DNA of 64,000 nt from Gemmata palustris (lineage in GTDB: Bacteria > Planctomycetota > Planctomycetia > Gemmatales > Gemmataceae), in assembly GCF_017939745.1 (NCBI RefSeq), contig NZ_JAGKQQ010000001.1, forward strand, positions 2,294,001 through 2,358,000, read 5' to 3'. Under the pieces are notes generated by a model. That model saw only the letters and a list, made by a program, of their open reading frames with translations, did not search any database and was not told where the DNA came from. A program made the position numbers and the translations under genes. Shown here one piece after another: positions 22,765 to 30,922 of the stretch; position 1 is the first letter of the stretch, and the number at the start of each line of letters is the position of its first letter.

Positions 22765-23115
22765 ATGCCACCGAAGCCTACGAAACTCAGCGAAACCGAG
22801 CGCGACATCCTCATCGCGTGTCGTGCCCTGGAGCGGGACATCGAGAAGATTCCGGACCCGCCCAAAGAGGATTTTTGGGGCCGGGAAGACCTGCGCGAGG
22901 AACGTGAGTTCGGGCCACGGTATGCGCCTTCGAGGTGGTTTAACGGCGGTATCCCGCTCTCAAATCGCAGGCGGGTAAGATTCCTTCGAGCGGTGCATCG
23001 CCTGTGCGCAGCCGGGCTCCTGGTCGGCACCCACGGCGAAGGTGGCCGGCTCTCGCATTTAAAGCTCACGCCGGAAGGGATGGCGGCTTTGGGGTCGAGA
23101 GCGAAGAAGACGTGA
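22765..23115 (+). CDS. Small winged-helix-like hypothetical protein
   Basis: A 116-aa product without a clear ribosome site. The pattern LSETERDILIACRALERDIE, then RRRVRFLRAVHRLCAAGLLV and LSHLKLTPEGMAAL looks like a winged-helix DNA-binding domain with a wing strand. It is followed by about 300 bp (23116-23412) in which no gene can be supported. Function unknown. Confidence 0.55.
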   Translation: MPPKPTKLSETERDILIACRALERDIEKIPDPPKEDFWGREDLREEREFGPRYAPSRWFNGGIPLSNRRRVRFLRAVHRLCAAGLLVGTHGEGGRLSHLKLTPEGMAALGSRAKKT

Positions 23116-23412
23116 CCGCGATCAATTTAGGCTCGCGACTAAATTGGTCGGAGTGCCGCGCTTCGGTACCCCCTCCCCAACGGGAAGTCCCGGGTTCACG
23201 CTGTCGCTCTGACCATTGCTCCTTCGTGGTATCACGAAAGAGTGGGCGTCTGAGTGTTACGCGCGACGCCTGGAAAATGGTGGAGACACTCTGACCGGGA
23301 TTATTTGTTGGCGTCAACACCTCGATCGCGGGCGGGGTCGAAGAAGAAGTAGTCGCGGCTGTGCCCGTCGAGTAACGTGGGTGACTCAATGTGATGCGAG
23401 TGATCACCCGCC

Positions 23413-24192
23413 ATGAACGACGAAACTGCTTTCCTCGACGCGATCGAGGCTCAGCCACAAGATCCCACTGCCCGGTTGGTGTACGCGGACTGGCTCGACG
23501 AGCACGATCGGCCCCTCGACGGCGCCCTTGAGCGCGTGCTGGCCGAGCCCGAGCGGGACGATCTCCGGCTCGTGTATGCCTCGGTGTGTGAGCAATTGGG
23601 CGATAGTGCGCGTGCCGAGTTCGTGCGGGCACAGTGCCAACTGGAAGGGCACCCGCAGTGTGGTGAGGAGCGCGATTGCGCGAACGCCAACAGCGACAAA
23701 CCGAAACACCTTCAGAGGTGGTGCTCGCATTGCGCCCCTGTAGCCGACTTACGCGCCAAGGAGTTCGACTCCTTTCGCGCGAAAAACTGCTGCTGGGAAT
23801 GGACCTCAGTCGGTGAAGCTGGGCACTCTTGGGCTTACAACTTGCGGGAACGATTCGTCACCCTCTTCAGCACCTCGGCCACATCGGTTACGTGTTTCTT
23901 CTCCCGCGGCTTCGTTGAGACCATTACCTGCTCCGCCGCGTCTTGGCTCCTCCGCGAGGAGGTCATACGTGCGACGCATCCGGTGCGCGCGGTGAATCTG
24001 ACGAGTGGCCTCGATTGGTATGCGGAGGCGGGCGAAGGAATCGTGCTGCAAACCGGGCAAAGGCCAATAGTGGCCCGCACGTGCCGGCGCGCGACCAGGA
24101 GCGGCGGGTGGAGCCGGGAATCTGTCGCGGTCGAGCGCCTCCTGGAAACCGAGTGGCCCTGCATCAAGTTCGAGTTTCAATCGCCTCGCTGA
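23413..24192 (+). CDS. TIGR02996-domain protein
   Basis: The 259-aa protein opens with the planctomycete TIGR02996 signature (ETAFLDAIEAQPQDPTARLV then YADWLDEHDRP), a domain expanded mainly in Gemmata-type genomes and usually fused to variable C-termini. The C-terminal 170 residues include a CxxH...CSHC cluster near 83-107 and are not recognised; no leucine-rich repeats are seen. It shows that the element carries host-lineage gene families. Confidence 0.8.
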   Translation: MNDETAFLDAIEAQPQDPTARLVYADWLDEHDRPLDGALERVLAEPERDDLRLVYASVCEQLGDSARAEFVRAQCQLEGHPQCGEERDCANANSDKPKHLQRWCSHCAPVADLRAKEFDSFRAKNCCWEWTSVGEAGHSWAYNLRERFVTLFSTSATSVTCFFSRGFVETITCSAASWLLREEVIRATHPVRAVNLTSGLDWYAEAGEGIVLQTGQRPIVARTCRRATRSGGWSRESVAVERLLETEWPCIKFEFQSPR

Positions 24193-24337
24193 CCAAGCAG
24201 CCCTCGGCCCGCCAACCTGTTTCTCGCACGACTCGTGAGCTAAACTACCCTCGTTGCTTCACCTGAACCCGTGCCCACTCCAGCCGCGCACGCGACGTGC
24301 AGCGGCCCCGTGCGCCGTTCGCGAAAGGCCCCCCGTC

Positions 24338-24640
24338 TTGAGCACGCCCAAGAAGCCGCGGGTCCAGGGGAAAGGGGCGTACTGCGCCGAGTGCCGGGGG
24401 CACCGCCTGCACGCCGTGTGCTGCACGCGGTCCCCGAGCGGGGTCGTCACGAGAAACATGACGTGCGGCGGGTGCGAGACGGTCACGAGGATCGGGCTGT
24501 GCTGCCCGAAGTGCGGGGACTGCCGGCTCCGCGTGGACTGGACACGGCACCGGGCCGGCTCGACCGTCCGCCGCAAGTCGTGCCTCAACTGCGGGCACCG
24601 GATGCGCACCCGCGAGACCTTCGAGGCCGGGAACGGGTGA
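24338..24640 (+). CDS. Multi-zinc-ribbon protein, NrdR/Ogr-like
   Basis: The start is placed at TTG 24338, which has AAAGG 9 nt upstream; an earlier ATG at 24254 is also open. The roughly 100-aa product has paired Cys motifs: CAEC, CGGC, CCPKCGDC and SCLNCGHR. The final ribbon, with RAGSTVRRKSCLNCGHRMRT followed by RETFE, closely resembles the NrdR N-terminal zinc ribbon and Ogr-type phage activators. A DNA-binding transcription regulator for the downstream structural genes is inferred. Confidence 0.65.
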   Translation: MSTPKKPRVQGKGAYCAECRGHRLHAVCCTRSPSGVVTRNMTCGGCETVTRIGLCCPKCGDCRLRVDWTRHRAGSTVRRKSCLNCGHRMRTRETFEAGNG

Positions 24641-24762
24641 CCTGCGTTACAGCAGCTGTACGCATTCCGCTGAATCACTTCCGCGACAGTTCTCCCGCCC
24701 TTACTTGCCGGGCGAGTGCGAGATAACCTCGAACCGAGTAACACACTCGCCGAGGCACATCG

Positions 24763-25530
24763 ATGTCCACCGTTCTCGACCGCCTTGACCGCGACCTCGC
24801 GGATGTTCGCCACACCGCCGAGAGAGACTACCGCGCACTCGTCCAGTCGGTCGCCAACGAAAGCGACGTCGAGACCCGCGCCATCGTGACCGTGGTGGAA
24901 GCGTCCGGCCGGACGCTCGCTGATCTCCGGACCGACGTGGGATTGATCCAGGCTCGTCGCGCGGCCGCCCGGGCGATCGCCGCTCAACCGGCCGCCGAGA
25001 AGGCCTTGGCGACCGCAAGCGCCAAGCTGGAGGATCTGCAGGCCACTTACGAGGCTCGGCTTCTGGCGGAGAAGGCGAAGCACGAGAGCACGATCGCGAA
25101 ACTGAACACCGCGCACGCGGCCGCAGTTGAGCCCGTTCAGGCCGCGAAGGATGCGGCGTGGGCCGAGATCTTCGCCGCCCGTGACGCCGTGGATACCCTT
25201 CGCGCTACGGCCCCTGGCGAGATCCGCCAGCGGCTCGCGGACCTGCAGGCCCGGCACTCGTCGGTTGCGACGACGGCCGAGCGGCATCGGACCGAGTTGG
25301 CACGGCTGACGGTGTTCATCGAGCGCCCGCTCCCCACGGCCCCGTCCGATCCGCGCGTGCGGTCGTTCGAGGACGACACCCGAGCCCGGGCGTCCGCACT
25401 GGGGGTCCGTGAACGGGCGGAGAGTGACGCGGTCTTCGCCCGCGTCCAGCTGGCCGACGCGGAGCAGGCCCTTCACGCCCTGGCGAGTCAGATCGCGCGC
25501 ACCGAAGCGGAAATGCTCGTCGTCGGTTGA
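24763..25530 (+). CDS. Coiled-coil protein upstream of the prohead protease
   Basis: The 255-aa product is almost entirely helical with long heptad-like stretches (EKALATASAKLEDLQATYEA, EKAKHESTIAKLNTAHAAAV). GAGGC lies before the ATG. It is 30 bp upstream of the prohead protease gene, a place where scaffolding proteins are often encoded, so a scaffold-like role is possible. There is no sequence signature to prove this. Confidence 0.6.
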   Translation: MSTVLDRLDRDLADVRHTAERDYRALVQSVANESDVETRAIVTVVEASGRTLADLRTDVGLIQARRAAARAIAAQPAAEKALATASAKLEDLQATYEARLLAEKAKHESTIAKLNTAHAAAVEPVQAAKDAAWAEIFAARDAVDTLRATAPGEIRQRLADLQARHSSVATTAERHRTELARLTVFIERPLPTAPSDPRVRSFEDDTRARASALGVRERAESDAVFARVQLADAEQALHALASQIARTEAEMLVVG

Positions 25531-25560
25531 TCCCGTTCCACACCCGAGACGGGGTCCGCT

Positions 25561-26073
25561 ATGAATGATTGGCTCGTTCTGCCGCACGGTTGGTCCGCCG
25601 CCCCTCTCGGGGCCGCGCCGGTGGCTCGCGCGCCGCTCATCGCCGGCCGGCTACCGATCGGCGATCTGTCCCGGTTACCGGGGTCGAACCTGGACGGGCA
25701 ACCGGGGTACCGCACGGTGTACCTACCCGGCGCGTTCGATGACACGGTCGCTCAGGCCCTCCGGGGCGAAGGCCCCGGAATCAAGCTGCGGGTCAACCAC
25801 GATCCCGCTCGCGACCTGGCCAGCACCGCGGACGGCACCTTACAGCTCTGGCTCAGCGAGGACGGGTTGACGTGGCAGGCGCGAGTCCACTCGCCGATCC
25901 CGGTCGCGTGGTGCTCGATGACGGCCGGCCCCACGGAGTTCCGCCACCAAACGCTCTCCACCGGTGAGACGGTCAAGGTCGTCACCCGGGCGCTTCTGAC
26001 CGAGATCAGTTTAGTCGAGCGGCCCGCGTTCCACGCGCCCGCCTGGGTTGTGCCCGAGGAGCCCTTCCGATGA
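25561..26073 (+). CDS. HK97-type prohead protease
   Basis: The 170-aa protein fits the caudovirus prohead protease family (peptidase U35). It has YLPGAFDDTVAQAL near 60, KLRVNHDP near 79 with the probable catalytic His, and TEISLVERPAFHAPAW near 145 with the probable catalytic Ser. Such enzymes process scaffold and capsid proteins during head maturation. No capsid, portal or terminase gene is recognised nearby, so its substrate is unclear. It overlaps the next gene by ATGA. Confidence 0.82.
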   Translation: MNDWLVLPHGWSAAPLGAAPVARAPLIAGRLPIGDLSRLPGSNLDGQPGYRTVYLPGAFDDTVAQALRGEGPGIKLRVNHDPARDLASTADGTLQLWLSEDGLTWQARVHSPIPVAWCSMTAGPTEFRHQTLSTGETVKVVTRALLTEISLVERPAFHAPAWVVPEEPFR

Positions 26074-26294
26074 CCGCGACCAAGACCCCGCGCGCATTCG
26101 TCCCCGATCCCGCGCACCGTGCTCTCGAAGCCGAGCTCCTCGCCCGTCTCGGCACCTTCGCCGCCCCGGTCACGCTCGCCGAAGTGTTCGACGGCCTGGT
26201 CCCGGCGTGGGCCGAGCCCGCTCTCGATCGGCTCCTCGTGGCGGGGCATGCGCGCGAATTGGCCGACGGGCGGGTCAAAGCCGTCGGCACGTAA
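26070..26294 (+). CDS. Small hypothetical protein after the protease
   Basis: A 74-aa product coupled to the protease by an ATGA overlap. It is helical (ALEAELLARLGTFAAPVTLA, AEPALDRLLVAGHARELADG), possibly a winged-helix-like fold ending in a short wing (GRVKAVGT). No family recognised. Confidence 0.55.
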   Translation: MTATKTPRAFVPDPAHRALEAELLARLGTFAAPVTLAEVFDGLVPAWAEPALDRLLVAGHARELADGRVKAVGT

Positions 26295-26382
26295 CAGGAC
26301 GGCTCAGCACCGCGACGAGTGACCTACCCCGGACCCGACCAGCACTAACGCACACGAGTACCGCATTCAGGGGGACAAGTAA

Positions 26383-27318
26383 GTGGCTATTCGCATCGTC
26401 GAGGCGCCGGACAGCGGCGACGTTCATTACGGGGCCAGCGGCGGGGGCCAGACGCTCCGGTACACCGCGCACACCACCGCCGGGGAGAACAAGGCGGACA
26501 TCTTCCTGTACGCCCTGGCCGGAACGGTCCCGTTCCTCAACGGGTTCATCAGGAACGATTTGAAGGTGGACTCCAAGGACGGAGCACCCAACGTGTTCAC
26601 CGTGACGGTCGAGTACGGGACCACCGGTGTGGGCGGAAGCGACCAGCCCCTCGGTGGCGTCGGCAGCGACGGCAGCCCGCCCACGAACGCGACGGCACCG
26701 GCCGCACCGAACACGCCCCTGACGAGCGGGTGGAGCTTCTCCATCCAGGCCCCGACCCTGCACATCACGCAGTCCAAAGAGACCGTGGACCGGGCGAAGC
26801 GCGGCGGCGGTGTGCCCCGGAACTTCCGGGGCGCGATCGGCGTTTCAATGAACGGCCCGGACATGGAGGTCGAGGGGTGCGACGTGCCCCCGCCGGCGTC
26901 GTTCACCTTCAAGCGGACCGTGCCCCGGGCGAACGTCACGCAAGAGTACCTCGACACGCTCAGCCAGATCGCGGGCAAACCCAACGACGCGGACTTCTAC
27001 TTCTGGAAGGCCGGCGAGGTCCTGCTCCAGAGTGCCGACGGCACGTACACCCAGGGCGAGGGCTGGAGCATTACGTTCCAGTTCGGCATCGAGAAGAACA
27101 ACGACAACGTCATCATCTGTGGCCCCAGCGCCCCTGGCGCGGCGGACGGGCTCCCGGCCATTCCGGGACCCGGCGTGCTCACGAAGCGCGGCTGGGACTA
27201 CATGTGGGTCCTGTACGGCAAAACGGACGTGAGCGGGCAGATGGTGAAGCAGCCCGAGGCCGTGTACATCGAGCGCGTGTTCGACTACGCGGACTACAGC
27301 CGGCTCGAGATCGGGTGA
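26383..27318 (+). CDS. Duplicated element protein, copy 1
   Basis: The 311-aa protein starts at GTG 26383 with GGGGGA upstream. It is Gly- and Pro-rich, beta-rich and soluble, with conserved blocks SGDVHYGASGGGQ, FLNGFIRNDLK, YGTTGVGG and AGKPNDADFYFWKAGEVLL. The next gene encodes a clear paralogue of almost the same length. Position after a prohead protease suggests a virion or surface structural protein, but no known capsid or tail family is recognised. Confidence 0.7.
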   Translation: MAIRIVEAPDSGDVHYGASGGGQTLRYTAHTTAGENKADIFLYALAGTVPFLNGFIRNDLKVDSKDGAPNVFTVTVEYGTTGVGGSDQPLGGVGSDGSPPTNATAPAAPNTPLTSGWSFSIQAPTLHITQSKETVDRAKRGGGVPRNFRGAIGVSMNGPDMEVEGCDVPPPASFTFKRTVPRANVTQEYLDTLSQIAGKPNDADFYFWKAGEVLLQSADGTYTQGEGWSITFQFGIEKNNDNVIICGPSAPGAADGLPAIPGPGVLTKRGWDYMWVLYGKTDVSGQMVKQPEAVYIERVFDYADYSRLEIG

Positions 27319-27382
27319 GCGCGCCCCCTCCGGGGCGCGCACCGCATGTGGTACCGTCGCGACGTTCAACCGAGGTGATTCC

Positions 27383-28318
27383 GTGGCCATCCGCGTTGTC
27401 GAATCTCCGGACTCCGGGGACCTGCACTACGGCGCCCAGGGCGGGGGCCAGGTGCTCAAGTACACCGTCGTCACCACCGCGGGCGAGACCAAGGCCGCGG
27501 TGTTCCTGGCCGCGCTCGCGGGCACGCTCCCGTACCTCAACGGGTTCGTTCGCAACGACCTCAAAATCGAGTCGAAGAACGGGGCCGCGAACGTGTACGC
27601 GGTGGAGGTCAACTACGGCACCACGGGCGTGGGTGGCGGGGATCAGCCCCTCGGCGGCGTCGGCAACGACGGCGGCCCGCCCATGACGCCGAGCGGCCCG
27701 GGGAGCCCGACAACCCCGCTCACGAGCGGGTGGACGTTCCGCATCCAGGCGCCCACCCTGCACCTCACGACGTCGCTCGGGACGGTGGACAAGGCGAAGC
27801 GCGGGGGCGGCGCGGCCCCGGACTTCAAGCGCCGCATCGGGGTCGACCGGGACGGCAAGACGCAAGGGTGCGACGTGCCCCCGGCCGCGGCGTTCACGTT
27901 CAGCCGCACGATCGCCCGGGCCACGGTGACCCAGGGGTACTTGAACACCCTGAGCGCGATCGCGGGCAAGCCCAACAACGCCCCGTTCTATGGGTGGGAG
28001 GAAGGGGAGGTGCTGCTCATGAGCGCCTACGGGACGTACACGCAGAACGACGGGTGGAGCATCACGTTCGAGTTCGGGGTGCAGAAGAACGACAACAACG
28101 TGATCGTCTGCGGCCCCAGCGCGCCCGGTGCGACGGACGGGCTCCCCGCGATCCCGGGGCCGGGCGTCTTCACGAAGAAGGGTTGGGAGTACCTGTGGGT
28201 CAAAGAAGAAGAGATCCCGGACCCGGTCACCGGCGCCATCGTCACGGTTCCCGGGTACGCGTACATCGAGAAGGTTTTGGAGCCCGCCGACTTCTCGCTC
28301 CTGGAGATCGGCACGTGA
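27383..28318 (+). CDS. Duplicated element protein, copy 2
   Basis: The 311-aa product begins at GTG 27383 after GAGGTGATTCC. It aligns with the 26383-27318 product along its whole length: the same start (MAIR.VE.PDSGD), FLNGF.RNDLK, YGTTGVGG, the WSITF.FG..KN motif and the GPSAPGA.DGLPAIPGPGV segment. Well over half of residues match by eye. Differences cluster in the C-terminal 40 residues (EEEIPDPVTGAIVTVPGYAY here). Its stop overlaps the start of the sigma-like gene (GTGA). Confidence 0.72.
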   Translation: MAIRVVESPDSGDLHYGAQGGGQVLKYTVVTTAGETKAAVFLAALAGTLPYLNGFVRNDLKIESKNGAANVYAVEVNYGTTGVGGGDQPLGGVGNDGGPPMTPSGPGSPTTPLTSGWTFRIQAPTLHLTTSLGTVDKAKRGGGAAPDFKRRIGVDRDGKTQGCDVPPAAAFTFSRTIARATVTQGYLNTLSAIAGKPNNAPFYGWEEGEVLLMSAYGTYTQNDGWSITFEFGVQKNDNNVIVCGPSAPGATDGLPAIPGPGVFTKKGWEYLWVKEEEIPDPVTGAIVTVPGYAYIEKVLEPADFSLLEIGT

Positions 28319-28884
28319 CCCACACCGACGCCACCGCGCTCCTGGAACAGTGGCTCCCCCTCGCCCGCGGGCTCGCGCGCAAGTGGGCGCACCGGCACCC
28401 GCGGCACGCGGACGATCTGGAGAGCGCCGCCACGCTCGCCCTGTGGCGCCTGGCCCAGAAGATCGCGCGCGGGGAACTCGAAGCGGACCCGGGGCGCCCG
28501 CGGCGGGTCGCGGGGCTAGTGAGGCTTGCCGTGAAGTGGGCGATCACCGCCGTGCTCAAGCACCACCGGCGGTGCAAAAGAGCCCTCGTCGTGAACCCGT
28601 TTCCGGAACTCGACCCCGACACGGGCGAGTACCTCGATCCCCTCGCCCTCGTGGCCGACCGGTCCCCGGACGTGGGCCACGACCTCGATGCACGGGACGA
28701 AGTACATTCCCTGTTCGAGCTGGCGGAGTTGTCACCGCGGTACCGGGAGGCGGCGCTTCGGGTGCTCGGGCGCGGCGAGCCGGCCCGGGTGCTCGCACGG
28801 GAGCAGGGCTGCACGGACAAGCGGGTGAGCCAAGTCGTGCGGGGCGCTGTGGCGAAGCTCCGGGCCGCGGCCGAGGTCGCGTGA
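28315..28884 (+). CDS. Sigma-70-like factor of the element
   Basis: The 189-aa product starts at GTG 28315, overlapping the previous stop. Residues 5-85 resemble sigma region 2 (LLPLARGLARKWAHR-type helix with DDLESAATLALWRLAQKI). Residues 125-180 resemble region 4 (LSPRYREAALRVLGRGEPAR, then a TDKRVSQVVRGAVAKLR recognition helix). An internal acidic linker separates them. A dedicated sigma factor for the element's late genes is plausible. Confidence 0.7.
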   Translation: MTHTDATALLEQWLPLARGLARKWAHRHPRHADDLESAATLALWRLAQKIARGELEADPGRPRRVAGLVRLAVKWAITAVLKHHRRCKRALVVNPFPELDPDTGEYLDPLALVADRSPDVGHDLDARDEVHSLFELAELSPRYREAALRVLGRGEPARVLAREQGCTDKRVSQVVRGAVAKLRAAAEVA

Positions 28885-29012
28885 GTGACGTGGTTGACTG
28901 TGGAGCACGACGGGCCGCCTCAGTGGGCGGCCCGTGTTCGTTCCGGGAGGGCGTTCGCGCTTGCACCGGGCGCCGGATCGGTCATGCTGGGAGCGGTTCC
29001 AGGGGGCGACCG

Positions 29013-29660
29013 ATGACCGAAACGGAATGGCTGGCGTGCGACGATCCGTGGTCGATGGTCCAATACTTGGAGGGCGCCCACGACCGCAAGCGGCGGCTCC
29101 TCATCTGCGCGTGCGCCCGGCGGGTCTGGGACTGCATCGACCCACCGGACCGGCCGTTGGTGGCCGCCGGCGAGCGAATGGCGGACGGGGGGATCGGGGA
29201 TGAGGAAGTGGCCGAACTGCGGGCGTCGTTCGGCTCCACGGGCAGCAAGTCGCGGGTCGTCTCGCGAGGGACCATCCAGCCGCTCTTCTGGATCATCTCG
29301 CTGACCGATGCGGTGGACCTCGCGGTCCGAGACGCGATGCGGAACGCGCGGCAAAACGGCAAGCGATCCTTGCCTCAGCGCGTATTCGCGGACGAGCGGC
29401 GCGAGCAGGTCGGGTTGCTTCGTGACATCTTCAGCAACCCGTTCCGCCCGGTCATCTTCTCCCCCGAGTGGCGCACGTCCACCGTTTTCGCGCTCGCGGC
29501 GCAGATATACGAGTCGCGGGATTTCTCCGCGATGCCGATCTTGGCCGACGCGCTCCAAGACGCCGGGTGCGACAGCGCCGACGTGCTCGACCACTGCCGC
29601 GGTCCGGGGCCACACGTGCGCGGGTGCTGGGTCGTCGACCTGGTGCTGGGAAAGGAGTAA
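29013..29660 (+). CDS. Gemmata-type hypothetical protein (WLACDDP family)
   Basis: The 215-aa protein begins MTETEWLACDDPWSMVQYLE with RKRRLLICACARRVWD at 27-42, the recognisable start of a family abundant in Gemmata genomes and often coupled to TIGR02996 proteins. AGGGGG lies upstream of the ATG. The centre is helical, with a DAVDLAVRDAMRNAR stretch. Biochemical role unknown. It is host-type cargo close to the right end of the element. Confidence 0.72.
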   Translation: MTETEWLACDDPWSMVQYLEGAHDRKRRLLICACARRVWDCIDPPDRPLVAAGERMADGGIGDEEVAELRASFGSTGSKSRVVSRGTIQPLFWIISLTDAVDLAVRDAMRNARQNGKRSLPQRVFADERREQVGLLRDIFSNPFRPVIFSPEWRTSTVFALAAQIYESRDFSAMPILADALQDAGCDSADVLDHCRGPGPHVRGCWVVDLVLGKE

Positions 29661-29724
29661 CAGTCGCGGCGCGGCCGTGGTACGCTGTGAGCGGTTCGGA
29701 ACAACGCACCTCGCGGAGACAGTC

Positions 29725-30051
29725 ATGGCTACACAATCTCGGTGGCTGATAGCTCTAACGGGCATCGTAATCGGCGCCCTCGGAACGCTGCTCATGACGG
29801 ACGATCGGACCAACCGGGTCCACGCCCAGCCCGTGCCCGCATCCCCTCCGGCCGCAGTGCCCCCGTGGGTCGCGAACGCCGCGCCCGCCCCCGCGGGACC
29901 GGTTGGGCGCTATCAGATCTCGGCGTGGGGTGCAGACATCCGTGGCGGACCCAATCACGGGGCTTTCATCATCGACACCCAGACCGGGGAGGTGTTCCAC
30001 GTGGATCAATCGACTAAGCCCCGCTCGCTGGGGACGGTGGAGAAGAAATAG
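29725..30051 (+). CDS. Membrane-anchored or exported small protein
   Basis: The 108-aa product has GCGGAG before the ATG and an N-terminal hydrophobic helix (WLIALTGIVIGALGTLLM, residues 7-24), which may be a signal anchor. An Ala/Pro-rich spacer (PVPASPPAAVPPWVANAAPA) follows, then a small beta domain (GRYQISAWGADI, GAFIIDTQTGEVFHVD). Family not recognised. Confidence 0.65.
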   Translation: MATQSRWLIALTGIVIGALGTLLMTDDRTNRVHAQPVPASPPAAVPPWVANAAPAPAGPVGRYQISAWGADIRGGPNHGAFIIDTQTGEVFHVDQSTKPRSLGTVEKK

Positions 30052-30152
30052 ACCTCTGTCCGTCGGCCGGGCACAAGGGCAACCCAGCCGACTTCACGTC
30101 CGCCAACCGTATCTCCAGATGAGTCGCCCTCACCCTCCCCGGAGATCCGCTC

Positions 30153-30401
30153 GTGGCACGGCCCGCTACCCCGATGATCGAGCAACCTACCTCGGAAGAG
30201 ATCTGCTCCGAAGGGGCGATGTCGATCGACGACGTGGCCGCGTTCACCACGATCTCGAAGCCCGAGGTCGAGCGAATCATCGCTCGCGGTGAGATCGAGA
30301 CATTCCGATACGGCCGCTGCACGCTGATCGCGAATTGCGAGGCCGTGCGGTGGCTGGCTGAGCTTCTCGATAAGAGCCGGGCCGGCATTGGGGCTCGCTA
30401 G
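30153..30401 (+). CDS. Small HTH protein next to attR, candidate excision factor
   Basis: The 82-aa product starts at GTG 30153 with GGAG 7 nt upstream. Residues 23-65 form an excisionase-like HTH (MSIDDVAAFTTISKPEVERI, then IARGEIETFRYGRCTLI). It ends 92 bp before the attR core. In the excised circle it would lie on the other side of attP from the serine recombinase, where directionality factors are often found. Role inferred. Confidence 0.65.
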   Translation: MARPATPMIEQPTSEEICSEGAMSIDDVAAFTTISKPEVERIIARGEIETFRYGRCTLIANCEAVRWLAELLDKSRAGIGAR

Positions 30402-30493
30402 CGTTCCTCGAACCGGGTGTCGGCCGCAGAATCAACCAAGAGCGCTGCTCCACTGAGATTTCGTGCCGACGCTAATAGCCCGCAGAATCGTCC

Positions 30494-30504
30494 ACAACTG
30501 GAAC
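30494..30504 (+). other. attR core
   Basis: acaactggaac is identical to 14382-14392 and is followed by ttgtggggcgcagcg, which continues the DUF4240 frame as LWGAA. Confidence 0.85.
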
Positions 30505-30888
30505 TTGTGGGGCGCAGCGTACATCATTAACGGCGGGTGCTCGGACGACGGGTTCGAGTATTTCTGCCGGTGGCTCGTTCTGCGCGGGCGCGAGGTGTTC
30601 CAGGCCGCGGTCACGAACCCGGACACGCTCGCCGACGTGGTCCACCCGGACGACGGTGACGCTGAATGTGAGTGCTACCCGGCGATGCGGGCGTGGTTCG
30701 CTGCCACCAAAACCCAAGAGAACGACGCCGGGTACGCTGCACTCCATGCGGCGGAAAAAGCCCGATACCCGAACAGCCCGCGGTACCCCGAGCTGGGCGA
30801 GCGCTGGGACTTCGACGACGACACGGAAGTGCGAAAGCGGCTCCCGCGCCTCTCGGCGCTTTACATGGACGGGGACGCGGGCGAATAA
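30505..30888 (+). pseudogene. DUF4240 gene, 3' part, displaced by element insertion
   Basis: This is the C-terminal 127 residues of the DUF4240 protein begun at 14228. It carries the family core GAAYIINGGCSDDGFEYF and ends in an acidic tail (DFDDDTEVRKRLPRLSALYM). A GTG at 30463, in element DNA, could start a truncated product, but the native N-terminus is 16 kb away. The intact paralogue follows 34 bp downstream. Confidence 0.88.
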
Positions 30889-30922
30889 TACGCCAAACCC
30901 GACGCTCTCCGTGAGGTGCTCG

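Larger units (their letters stand above)
14382..30504. mobile_element. 16.1-kb serine-recombinase element inserted in a DUF4240 gene
   Basis: The borders are defined by an identical 11-bp core acaactggaac at 14382-14392 and 30494-30504; the core-to-core distance is 16,112 bp. Removing one core plus the insert restores a DUF4240 reading frame. Content runs from a large serine recombinase, DUF1580 protein, XRE repressor, operator palindrome and regulators through an iteron-like cluster and primase-helicase to a prohead protease, coiled-coil protein, duplicated 311-aa proteins, sigma-like factor and a small HTH protein. No terminase, portal, recognisable capsid or lysis gene was recognised, so a phage satellite or reduced prophage is likely. 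Confidence 0.9.

Noticed and set aside
30463-30888. Independent gene starting at GTG 30463
   Set aside because: The first 14 codons are element DNA with no ribosome site, and the frame is the displaced end of the DUF4240 gene.
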